NCBI GenBank assembly: GCA_002083365.1
Contig: LVWS01000025.1
Span: 1 to 64,000 of the forward strand
Length of the DNA stretch: 64,000 nucleotides
Reading direction: 5' to 3'
DNA from: Nitrospira sp. SG-bin1
GTDB taxonomy: Bacteria; Nitrospirota; Nitrospiria; Nitrospirales; Nitrospiraceae
The first letter of the stretch is position 1. Every line of letters begins with the position of its first letter. This document shows, one piece after another, positions 44,018 through 52,030 of the stretch. The notes under the pieces are model-generated. The model had not been told where the DNA came from, made no database searches, and was given only the letters and a program-made list of their open reading frames with translations. The position numbers were made by a program, and so were the translations under genes.

Positions 44018-44396
44018 CTTCTGATCAGCCCCTTTGTTGCAAGTATAGCGGCCAGGTAGCAGGTTGTTAGAAAGGCAAGAGGCCGGTGTTGCTCTGCTAT
44101 GGAGTGCTCGAAGGAAACGAAAGTCTACGCTTAGGGTTACGGGTGATCGAGTAAGGTCATGGTTATCCGGTTTAGTCGGAAATGATGCCGCCGATGCCCA
44201 TGGCCGTCTGAATGTAGACTGGTTCATTGGAAGTGTAGACGAAGACTCTGAGTGAGTGAACGTGGAGCGCCTTAAGGAAGGACGGCGCGAGATCAGCCTA
44301 TTGGGGCATTGGTGAAGACACAGTGCAGGAAGCACTAATCTGATGAGTGCAAGAAAGCCTTCCTCTAACCTGTAGTCAAGGCGGGTCGCTTCGAGT
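44018..44396. other. Intergenic region upstream of the secreted hypothetical
   Basis: These 379 bases separate the secreted hypothetical from the end of the GlnE-like gene, both on the minus strand. Small open frames on both strands show no recognisable product. No RNA gene, hairpin terminator or repeat is evident. Confidence 0.5.
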
Positions 44397-46676
44397 TTAC
44401 AGATGTCCGAATGTCCGCTCGAAGAACTCTCTGGTGAGTTTCATGTGCTGCGTGATATCCGTCTGAAGATGCCGTGCCCCTGCTTGCCAGTCATCCGTGG
44501 TATAGCCCACGCGGCGGGCGAGGAAGATGAATTCGTCGGAATCGACCGGCGGGAGGACACGATCTTTGGCGTTGCCGCGAACCATGCGGAGCCCGTCGAT
44601 GAGCATCCGGATGAAGAAATAGGCTTTGCGCAGCGTCTCGCCGTCTTGCCTCGTCACAATGTCGCAATCAACAAGGCCGGCCAGCGCCTGCATGGTGTTG
44701 GAGGTGCGCAAGACGGGGAGGCGATGGCCATGCATGATTTGGAGGTACTGGACCGCATATTCGATATCGACAATCCCTCCGGCGCTATGTTTGAGATTGA
44801 TCGTGCCTCGCTCCACAAGTTGTTTCAACTGTTGCCGGCGTAAGTCGAGGGCGACACGAAGATCCCAAGGCTTGCCGCTGTAGACATAACCATCCCGATG
44901 GGCTTCGACCCGCTTACCCAAGGATGCGTCACCCGCCACGTGTCGCAATTTGATCAGCGACTGACGCTCGAACGGAGCGGCAAGGCCTTCATCGCGATAG
45001 TAATTTTTGATTTCGTCGAACGGATTCGTCAGCGAGCCTTTCCCCCCGTGGGGTCGAAGGCGGACGTCCAGATGAAAGATGCCCTCTTGTTTCGCTTCGA
45101 TCCACTGCAAAAGTTCCGCACCCAGCCGCTCAAAGTATTCGCTGTTCGCGATCGGTTGCTTGCCACCGGTGTGACCTGCGTCGCCATAGACGAACATCAC
45201 TTCAATATCTGAAGCGTAGCCGAGCTCCTTGCCGCCGAATTTGCCTAAGCCGAGAATGGTGAAGGGGCAAGGCTTCTTGTTCGCCAAGCGCGGTGGGCCA
45301 TGGACTTTGTTCAACTTGGCTTGGCAATCTTTCAAGCTCCGATCGAGGATGACTTCCGCCAGTTGGGTCAGGGCGGCGGAGAAATCCGGCAGGGCCGTGT
45401 CCGGCTCGACGATATGTTTCATGTCGATGCGGAACAACTCTCGATCCTTAAAGCTGTTGAGCGCCGCCTTTCGAGCCTCGTCGGTCGAGGCCCGACGTGC
45501 CAGGCGATCAAGTTCCTTGCGAAGCGTTGCCCTTGGAGCAATCAGGGGTGCGTCCCGGTAGTCTTGCAGAAGCGGCAGGAGGTTGCTGTGTTGGCGACGG
45601 AGAAAGTCCTCCCAGAGAAAATCGCTGGCGCCAAGCAGCCGGGCGAGCAGAGGGAAGGTCTTCTTGTCGCTCAGAAAGGCCAGGGCTTCCTGCTGGGCTT
45701 TTCCTTTCGTCTGTTGCACCGTTAGATCAAGGAATTGGTCAAAGGCCTCCAGGGCTTTGGTCGGGTCGGGGGCCCAAGTGAGGGCGTGCGTGAATTGCTT
45801 AATCAGCACCGCGGTCAGGCGCAATTGCTGCTGGTCGGTCGCGTCGGTGAGTTTCTGGCCGTGTCGGTTGCGGACGTAAAAACGATCGTGAATCTTCCCG
45901 TTTTCGACATCGAACTGCGCTTTGGAAATATACACGTTGCGCATCGCCAGGGCATTGGCGAAGGCATATAAGAAGGCCGGAGTATCGTCCGAGCGGATGT
46001 CCATGACCGTATCGGTGGGTGATTGGCTGTTGTCGAACGTGATCTGCACCGGATGGAGGAGCCCGCTGAAGGACCCACGGCGCTTGCCGAGCTGCTCGAC
46101 CAGGCGTCGATTCACCACGAAGCGGGCCTCCTCGAATTGTCCCCTGTCCAGCAGCGTGATCACCGAGCAAAGCGTATCGGCAAGCTGGTGCTGTTGTTCC
46201 GCCCCCAATCCGGCGCCTGGTACCGGGAGGACACGGAACACATCCACGATCTTTTTTTTGCTCAAGCCCGGGCTGCTCCTTGCACGGACACGGGGTCCGT
46301 ACCCGGTCCAACCCGTGCGAGAGGATGATGCAGCGGCTTTTTCGGCAAAGGTATAAATATCGCCTTCCTCGATGTTCAATCCGAAGGCCGACAGTAGCCC
46401 GCAAATCATGGCGAATTCAGAGAAGTAGTCGTACGCCACGATCGTGACGACAAACCGCTTGTCCGGCTGTTCGGCAAACGCAATCTCGCACAGGTGTTCC
46501 AGCGTCAGCTGAGCCGACATGCGGACGTGTTCGGCGATCGTCGCCGATCCGAACCGCTGAAAATACTCCTGATCCATGCGGATGAAGAAATCTTGAAGAA
46601 CCTCGGGCGCCACGTCAGGACAGAGCGGACGAACCGTCTCGAGGAGCGGGGTGCGATCAGGAGAGCCTATCGGCAT
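44397..46676 (-). CDS. GlnE adenylyltransferase half with N-terminal ACT domains
   Basis: This 759-residue protein matches the C-terminal (adenylyl-transferring) half of GlnE: GLGKFGG (476-482), ELGYASDIEVMF (484-495, with Asp490 and Glu492 as nucleotidyltransferase acids), DVRLRPHGGKGSL (537-549) and SAGGIVDIEYAVQYLQ (631-646). Its N-terminus is unlike GlnE. Two ACT domains resembling the glutamine-sensing end of GlnD occupy ~72-151 (with VDVFRVLP and an inserted Ser/Arg-rich loop) and ~222-285 (with DTPAFLYAFANALAMRNVYI). It likely modifies GlnA at Tyr397 under direct small-molecule control; the control is inference. It could be annotated as GlnD by automated tools because of the ACT domains. 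Confidence 0.85.
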   Translation of the reverse strand: MPIGSPDRTPLLETVRPLCPDVAPEVLQDFFIRMDQEYFQRFGSATIAEHVRMSAQLTLEHLCEIAFAEQPDKRFVVTIVAYDYFSEFAMICGLLSAFGLNIEEGDIYTFAEKAAASSSRTGWTGYGPRVRARSSPGLSKKKIVDVFRVLPVPGAGLGAEQQHQLADTLCSVITLLDRGQFEEARFVVNRRLVEQLGKRRGSFSGLLHPVQITFDNSQSPTDTVMDIRSDDTPAFLYAFANALAMRNVYISKAQFDVENGKIHDRFYVRNRHGQKLTDATDQQQLRLTAVLIKQFTHALTWAPDPTKALEAFDQFLDLTVQQTKGKAQQEALAFLSDKKTFPLLARLLGASDFLWEDFLRRQHSNLLPLLQDYRDAPLIAPRATLRKELDRLARRASTDEARKAALNSFKDRELFRIDMKHIVEPDTALPDFSAALTQLAEVILDRSLKDCQAKLNKVHGPPRLANKKPCPFTILGLGKFGGKELGYASDIEVMFVYGDAGHTGGKQPIANSEYFERLGAELLQWIEAKQEGIFHLDVRLRPHGGKGSLTNPFDEIKNYYRDEGLAAPFERQSLIKLRHVAGDASLGKRVEAHRDGYVYSGKPWDLRVALDLRRQQLKQLVERGTINLKHSAGGIVDIEYAVQYLQIMHGHRLPVLRTSNTMQALAGLVDCDIVTRQDGETLRKAYFFIRMLIDGLRMVRGNAKDRVLPPVDSDEFIFLARRVGYTTDDWQAGARHLQTDITQHMKLTREFFERTFGHL

Positions 46677-46683
46677 GGACTTC

Positions 46684-46689
46684 AGTATA
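46684..46689 (-). promoter_or_regulatory. -10 element for the ACT-GlnE half gene
   Basis: On the minus strand TATACT (complement of 46684-46689) ends 7 bases before the start codon at 46676. No good -35 is seen. The position implies a leaderless or near-leaderless transcript. Confidence 0.4.
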
Positions 46690-46703
46690 CCCGAATGCGT
46701 TCA

Positions 46704-46732
46704 TTGTGCGTAGAGGAGCCTCTCAGTATAAT
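46704..46732 (+). promoter_or_regulatory. Sigma-70-type promoter for the + strand GlnE half gene
   Basis: TATAAT (46727-46732) is a perfect -10, with TTGTGC (46704-46709) as a partial -35 at 17 bases. The start codon is at 46741, only 8 bases after the -10, so transcription should start at or next to the ATG. Confidence 0.5.
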
Positions 46733-46740
46733 GCCGCGCC

Positions 46741-48465
46741 ATGAGTCGTTCATCGACATCGCCTGGATCGTCGCGGTCTCAACCTCCAACTCAGACGAGG
46801 ACTTCTAAGCCGGATCCTCGACCCATTCTGCTCGCTGCCAAGCGGAATGTCGAGGAAGTGCGGGCCATTCTGTCCGCCTATGGCCTGCGTGATCCCGATC
46901 AGGCGGACCGCAACCTCGACGCGATGGCCGGCGATCCCATCCAACGACGGCGGCTGGCGGACATCTTGCCGATGTTGATGGAATCGATTTCACGCACGGC
47001 CGATCCGGATCAGGCGTTGAACCATTGGGAGCGCATGTTGGGGAGCGTGTCCCGTACCTTCTTTCTCGACTACTTGGGCACGTGGCCGCGCATGCTGGAC
47101 CTCCTCTGTGTGATCTTCGGCAACAGCGATGCTCTGGCCTTTACGCTGATCCGAGATCCCACGTTGGTGTATTGGTTGGCGGAAGAGGAGGTCCTCTCAC
47201 GGCCGCCGACGCGGAAAGGGATGGAAAGCGCACTTCGCAAGGGTATCGGGCATCTGAGCTCCAAAGAATTGAAGTTGGATGCCCTGCGTCGTTTTCGGCG
47301 GCGGGAAATGCTCCGCATCGGTGTGCGAGATCTTCTGCGGGTCGCCACAGTACCGGAGACCACCGGCTTGTTGTCGGACTTGGCCTGTCTGCTGATTCAT
47401 GCCGCCTATGAGATTGTGGATGCCGATCTCAAACGGCAATATGGCGTGCCGATGCATCACAACCGACAAGGACGATGGGTTGAGACGAGATTCACGGTCA
47501 TCGGGATGGGCAAGCTCGGCGGCCACGAACTGAATTACAGTTCCGACGTCGATCTGATCTACATCTATGAGTCGCATGGAGGAGAAACGAGAATACCAAG
47601 AGGCGGGCATCTCGCCGTTCCACCCGGTGTCGGTATTTCGAATGAAGAATATTTTGAGATTCTCGCCCGTGAATTGACCAGGGTCTTGATCGAGCCCACA
47701 AGAGAAGGCCACATCTTTCGCGTTGATTTACGGTTACGGGCGGAGGGATCCGTCGGTCAGTTGGCGCGATCACTGGAGGAATATCAAAAATACTATGCAG
47801 CACGGGGACAGGTCTGGGAGCGACTGGCTCTGCTGAAGGCCTCTCCGATCGCAGGCTCCCAGGAAATCGGACAAGCGTTCCTCAAGCGGGTCAAGCCGTT
47901 TGTATTGGGAGCAGGAGCCAAAATGAATCGCGAGGTGGCGTCGGCGATCGTGCAAGACGTGCGCGCGGTGAAAGACATGATCGATGCCAAAATGACGAGC
48001 CGTGGCCACGCGCAACGTAACGTGAAGTTGGGCACCGGGGGGATTCGAGAGATCGAGTTTTTCGTGCAGACCGTTCAAGTCCTGGCCGGACGAAAGGTGC
48101 CCGCGCTATTGGACCGGGGCACGCTCGGTTCGCTGAATCGGCTGGCTAGGAAAAAACTGCTCTCGACCGAAGACCGCGATGCCCTGATCGCCGCGTATCT
48201 GTTCCTGCGCGATGTCGAACATAAGTTGCAGATGGTCCATGACCTTCAAACTCATTCGCTGCCGGCTGAAGAGGAAGAATTGGTGCGGTGTGCGATTCGG
48301 ATGGGGTATGGCGTGGACGATCGAAAGAAGGCGGCCGAATTGTTCCAAGCGGACCATCAACGCCATACCGAGATCGTTCACCGGACCTTCCGGTCGCTTT
48401 TTGTCGAGCCAACGACCTCACCTATTTTTAACGCAACGCTCAGGGCGCTGGGTTCCAAGCTTTAG
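46741..48465 (+). CDS. GlnE half-protein resembling the adenylyl-removing domain
   Basis: The 574-residue protein matches the N-terminal (deadenylylating) half of GlnE: VIGMGKLGG (253-261), ELNYSSDVDLIY (263-274, catalytic Asp269 and Asp271), DLRLRAEGSVGQL (329-341), GTGGIREIEFFVQ (431-443) and RDVEHKLQMVHDLQTHSLP (490-508). It stops where full-length GlnE would continue into the second catalytic domain, and instead is followed by a terminator. It is divergent from the other half, 64 bp away. No Shine-Dalgarno precedes ATG 46741. Which direction of the reaction it catalyses is inferred from motif class. Confidence 0.87.
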   Translation: MSRSSTSPGSSRSQPPTQTRTSKPDPRPILLAAKRNVEEVRAILSAYGLRDPDQADRNLDAMAGDPIQRRRLADILPMLMESISRTADPDQALNHWERMLGSVSRTFFLDYLGTWPRMLDLLCVIFGNSDALAFTLIRDPTLVYWLAEEEVLSRPPTRKGMESALRKGIGHLSSKELKLDALRRFRRREMLRIGVRDLLRVATVPETTGLLSDLACLLIHAAYEIVDADLKRQYGVPMHHNRQGRWVETRFTVIGMGKLGGHELNYSSDVDLIYIYESHGGETRIPRGGHLAVPPGVGISNEEYFEILARELTRVLIEPTREGHIFRVDLRLRAEGSVGQLARSLEEYQKYYAARGQVWERLALLKASPIAGSQEIGQAFLKRVKPFVLGAGAKMNREVASAIVQDVRAVKDMIDAKMTSRGHAQRNVKLGTGGIREIEFFVQTVQVLAGRKVPALLDRGTLGSLNRLARKKLLSTEDRDALIAAYLFLRDVEHKLQMVHDLQTHSLPAEEEELVRCAIRMGYGVDDRKKAAELFQADHQRHTEIVHRTFRSLFVEPTTSPIFNATLRALGSKL

Positions 48466-48488
48466 TCGAGGCAGGGACCGAAACACGA

Positions 48489-48526
48489 AGGGCCCGGCGG
48501 TTTCCCGCCGAGCCCTCATGTTTTTT
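48489..48526 (+). terminator. Intrinsic terminator after the + strand GlnE half gene
   Basis: A 12-bp stem with one mismatch pairs AGGGCCCGGCGG (48489-48500) with CCGCCGAGCCCT (48505-48516) around a TTTC loop, followed after four bases by TTTTTT. It lies between convergent genes and might also slow transcription from groEL, though the minus-strand T-run is poor. Confidence 0.85.
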
Positions 48527-48562
48527 ATCGAGCTATCGGCTATAGGCCGTCAGCTCTTCGGT

Positions 48563-50203
48563 TTAGTACATCCCCTCCATGCCGTGGCTGTGTCCGCCGC
48601 CCGGCATAGCCGGCTCTTTCTTCTCCTCTGGGAGTTCGGTGATCATGACCTCGGTCGTGAGCATCAAGCCCGCTACGCTGGCGGCGTTCTGCAGGGCCGT
48701 GCGCGAGACCTTGGTCGGGTCGATGATGCCGGACTTGATCATGTCGACATACTCGTCGGTGGCGGCGTTGTACCCGCCGTTGACGTTCTTCTCTTCCCGA
48801 ACCTTGCCGACGATGACCGAGGCTTCCGCCCCGGCATTCGCCGCGATCTGTCGGATCGGCTCTTCAAGCGCGCGCCGGACGATGTCGAGTCCGACTTTTT
48901 GCTCCGCCGGGACATCTTTAAGCCCATCGAGCGCCTTCAGACAACGCAGATAGGCGACGCCTCCGCCGGGAACGATGCCCTCTTCCACCGCCGCTTTCGT
49001 AGCATGCAGTGCGTCCTCGACACGAGCTTTCTTCTCCTTCATCTCGGTCTCGGTTGCCGCGCCGACATTGATGACCGCGACGCCACCTACGATCTTCGCC
49101 AGCCTCTCTTGCAGCTTTTCCCGATCGTAGTCGGACGTGGTTTCTTCGATCTGGGCCTTGATCTGCTTCACGCGGCCTTCGATCTTCTTGGAATCGCCGT
49201 AGCCTTCCACGATCGTCGTGTTGTCCTTATCGATGGTGACGCGCTTGGCGCGGCCGAGGTCGGTGAGCTTGACGTTCTCGAGCTTGATGCCGATGTCTTC
49301 GGAAATGACCTGGCCGCCGGTGAGGATGGCGATATCTTCCAGCATGGCTTTGCGGCGATCGCCGAAGCCAGGGGCCTTCACCGCCGCCACATTCAAGGTC
49401 CCGCGCAACTTGTTGACCACGAGGGTGGCCAGCGCTTCCCCTTCGACTTCTTCGGCGAGGATGACGAGCGGTTTGCCCATCTTGGCCACCTGCTCGAGCA
49501 AGGGGAGCAGGTCCTTCATGCTGCTGATTTTCTTTTCATTGATGAGGATGAGCGGTTCCTCCACGGAACATTCCATTCGCTCGGCGTTGGTGACGAAGTA
49601 GGGGGAAATGTAGCCGCGATCGAATTGCATGCCCTCGACGACGTCCAGCGACGTGGTCATCGACTTGGCTTCTTCCACCGTGATGACGCCGTCCTTCCCC
49701 ACCTTTTCCATGGCTTCGGCGATCAAATCACCGATGGTCTTGTCGTTGTTGGCCGAAATGGTTCCGACCTGCGAGATTTCGGTCTTGCTTTGACAGGGCT
49801 TGCTGAGTTTCTTAAGTTCGGCCGTAACGGCTTCGACGGCCTTGTCGATCCCTCGTTTGATCTCCATGGGGTTGGCACCGGCGGTGATGTTCTTTGCGCC
49901 TTCCCGGAAGATGGCTTGGGCCAACACGGTGGCGGTGGTGGTGCCGTCCCCGGCGGTATCGCTGGTCTTGCTGGCCACCTCGCGCACCAGCTGCGCGCCC
50001 ATGTTTTCGTACGGGTTCTTGAGTTCTACTTCCTTGGCAACGGTGACGCCGTCCTTGGTGATGGTCGGTGCACCGAATTTCTTATCCAGAATCGCGTTCC
50101 GGCCCTTTGGACCAAGGGTCGCCTTCACGGCATCTGCGAGCTGGTTCACCCCTTTCAGGATGGAGGCTCGTGCCGTATCGCCGTACAAAAGTTGCTTTGC
50201 CAT
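48563..50203 (-). CDS. groEL: Chaperonin GroEL (60 kDa)
   Basis: GroEL forms the tetradecameric folding chamber with GroES. It is 546 residues, starting MAKQLLYGDTARASILKGV. The ATP-binding LGPKGRNAILDKKFG and the catalytic GDGTTTATVLAQ are present, and RIDDTLHATKAAVEEGIVPGG is represented by RVEDALHATKAAVEEGIVPG. The C-terminal tail is not the usual GGM repeat but PGGGHSHGMEGMY. It follows groES by 68 bp on the minus strand, with CGGAGGAAAGAC as ribosome-binding site. Confidence 0.98.
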   Translation of the reverse strand: MAKQLLYGDTARASILKGVNQLADAVKATLGPKGRNAILDKKFGAPTITKDGVTVAKEVELKNPYENMGAQLVREVASKTSDTAGDGTTTATVLAQAIFREGAKNITAGANPMEIKRGIDKAVEAVTAELKKLSKPCQSKTEISQVGTISANNDKTIGDLIAEAMEKVGKDGVITVEEAKSMTTSLDVVEGMQFDRGYISPYFVTNAERMECSVEEPLILINEKKISSMKDLLPLLEQVAKMGKPLVILAEEVEGEALATLVVNKLRGTLNVAAVKAPGFGDRRKAMLEDIAILTGGQVISEDIGIKLENVKLTDLGRAKRVTIDKDNTTIVEGYGDSKKIEGRVKQIKAQIEETTSDYDREKLQERLAKIVGGVAVINVGAATETEMKEKKARVEDALHATKAAVEEGIVPGGGVAYLRCLKALDGLKDVPAEQKVGLDIVRRALEEPIRQIAANAGAEASVIVGKVREEKNVNGGYNAATDEYVDMIKSGIIDPTKVSRTALQNAASVAGLMLTTEVMITELPEEKKEPAMPGGGHSHGMEGMY

Positions 50204-50271
50204 GTCTTTCCTCCGTTATGGTCTTATTGTCTTATTTTTGAACTTGCTGACTGGAATACCCGCGTGTCTTC

Positions 50272-50571
50272 TTACGCCGTAAAGATGCCGAGGATATCTT
50301 CTTCCTTGAGAATCAAGCACTCTTCGTCATCGATCCGCAGCTTGCTGCCGGAATATTTGTCGAACAGGACATGATCGCCGACCTTGACGTTCTCCACTTT
50401 CTTGCCGACCGCTTGGACCACTCCCCGTTGAGGCTTTTCCTTTGCCGAGTCCGGCACATAGATTCCGCCGGCGGTCCGTTCCAATTCCTCGGTGTAGGTG
50501 ACAAACACTCGCTCACCCAAGGGTTGAAACCCCTTGGCCACGTTCTTCTTTTCCTTCTCGGCTGTACCCAT
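50272..50571 (-). CDS. groES: Co-chaperonin GroES (10 kDa)
   Basis: GroES caps the GroEL chamber. It is 99 residues, with FQPLGERVFVTYTEELERTAGGIYVPDSA, the mobile-loop region at about residues 25-45, and the C-terminal EECLILKEEDILGIF. ATG at complement 50571 is chosen because AGGAGGTTCTGCT lies just upstream. An in-frame extension further upstream is low-complexity and not family-like. It heads the groES-groEL operon and follows an rpoH-like gene. Confidence 0.97.
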   Translation of the reverse strand: MGTAEKEKKNVAKGFQPLGERVFVTYTEELERTAGGIYVPDSAKEKPQRGVVQAVGKKVENVKVGDHVLFDKYSGSKLRIDDEECLILKEEDILGIFTA

Positions 50572-50671
50572 AGCAGAACCTCCTCCTGATGAAAGTGAAC
50601 TCGTTAGGTGTTGACGGTTGTAAAGTTGGGCGCTGAACTCGTGTGATCCAGGCAGCCTGCGACTCAGGGTG

Positions 50672-50699
50672 GAGATAGGCCTTCGTTCGCCTAAGTCAA
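50672..50699 (-). promoter_or_regulatory. Candidate promoter of groES-groEL
   Basis: On the minus strand TTGACT (complement of 50694-50699) and TATCTC (complement of 50672-50677) are 16 bases apart, about 100 bp upstream of groES. The overlapping CTTGAC and CCTATCT also loosely resemble a sigma-32 promoter. No CIRCE inverted repeat is present. Confidence 0.4.
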
Positions 50700-50827
50700 G
50701 AGGGGGGACAAGGGATTTTTTAGAACCCCGACCACGCCCGCCGCGGCAGAGCTTCATATATCCTAACCTATTGGGAAATCAATATTCCAGGAGTATTTTT
50801 CCAAGCGGGGGCGGATTGACCGGGATG

Positions 50828-51829
50828 TCAGGCCCTCAAACGGTCAAAATCTTTGATGTCTTTTTTGAGGTAGTCACGGAGGCGTTTGATGATGCGGGCT
50901 TCCAATTGCCGAGTCCGTTCCTTTGTAATGCCATATTTACTGCCCAGATCATCGAGAGTCAGGGGATGGTCGGACAGAATGCGATTCCTCAGAATATCCT
51001 CGTCTCGTTCTTCCAGCGTCTTGATGAACTCGGCGAGCTTCTCCCGAAAGAGAGTCATGAGCTGATGGTCGGCAAGTTGTTCGTCGGCCGGCTCCTGGTG
51101 CGACGGCAGGATATCGAGCAGTGTGCCGTCCTGGTTTTCACCGATCGGCTGGTCGAGCGAGAGCTCCCAGTTGCCGAGACGCTGATCCATGTCGATCACG
51201 TCACGCTCACGCACATTCAGACGATCCGCCAGCAGCTTCGTGTCCGGCGAAAAACCGTCCCGTTCAAGCTTGGCCTTTTCCTTCTTGAGGTTATAGAACA
51301 GTTTGCGCTGGTCCTGAGTCGTCCCGACTTTGACGAGTCGAAAGGTATGGAGAAGATACCGGAGGATATAGGCGCGAGCCCACCAGGCGGCATAGGCATA
51401 AAAACGCACGTTTTTGGAGGGGTCGAATTTCTTGATGGCTTGCATCAAGCCGACATTTCCTTCTTGAATCAGATCCATGTGGTCGGCGCCGGTATGCAGG
51501 TACTCGGCTGCGATCGAGACCGACACACGCAGATTGGCCATGATGAGCTTCACCGCCGCTTCCCGGCTGCCGTTGGCACGATACTCCTGGAAGAGCAGAA
51601 GCTCTTCTTCTTTCGTCAGGTAGGGATGGCGACGAACTTCGGCCAGGTACTGTTGCAGCGCCGTGACCGGCACCACGGCCGTCGTGTCGGCTCGCGGCTG
51701 TCCGTCGGAGGCGGGAATATCCAACACCATCGGCGCCGCGGCCTCGACAGCCTCGCCATCCGTTGGTTCGAGGATTTCCGGCTCCAGGGTGCCGCCGGAC
51801 TCTTCCTGTGAACGGTCACGACCATTCAT
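50828..51829 (-). CDS. rpoH: RNA polymerase sigma factor, RpoH-like (sigma-32 family)
   Basis: This 333-residue sigma-70 family protein has regions 2 to 4: region 2 (DLIQEGNVGLMQAIKKFDPSK, FYAYAAWWARAYILRYLL), region 3, and the region 4 helix-turn-helix (LDDLGSKYGITKERTRQLEA). The segment TQDQRKLFYNLKK (~171-183) is the RpoH box that distinguishes heat-shock sigma factors. An N-terminal ~50-residue acidic tail is not typical. It lies 257 bp upstream of groES on the same strand, consistent with heat-shock control. A general-stress sigma is less likely. Confidence 0.85.
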   Translation of the reverse strand: MNGRDRSQEESGGTLEPEILEPTDGEAVEAAAPMVLDIPASDGQPRADTTAVVPVTALQQYLAEVRRHPYLTKEEELLLFQEYRANGSREAAVKLIMANLRVSVSIAAEYLHTGADHMDLIQEGNVGLMQAIKKFDPSKNVRFYAYAAWWARAYILRYLLHTFRLVKVGTTQDQRKLFYNLKKEKAKLERDGFSPDTKLLADRLNVRERDVIDMDQRLGNWELSLDQPIGENQDGTLLDILPSHQEPADEQLADHQLMTLFREKLAEFIKTLEERDEDILRNRILSDHPLTLDDLGSKYGITKERTRQLEARIIKRLRDYLKKDIKDFDRLRA

Positions 51830-52030
51830 GATAAGAGCGTGACTATAACAGAATGACTGAACAGCACAAAAGTTGTCTCAAGTTGTCTCACGCAAGGCCC
51901 GTCGCCTTTGGTGAAAGTCTATCTCTGTATCCGTGCAAAGGAATCCCTCTGAGTCTGCGTTCGATGAGCGCTTCCCTTGCACCCAGAAAAGTGGCTACCC
52001 TATAGTGGCAGTTCAATCCGGAGGCCGGAC

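Noticed and set aside
48212..50374. A 720-codon open frame on + across groEL
   Set aside because: It is the antisense shadow of groEL, rich in His/Asp/Leu from reverse-complemented codon bias, with no domain and no ribosome-binding site. groEL on the minus strand explains the sequence fully.
50572..50827. CIRCE (HrcA) operator before groES
   Set aside because: No TTAGCACTC-N9-GAGTGCTAA-like inverted repeat was found in the region.
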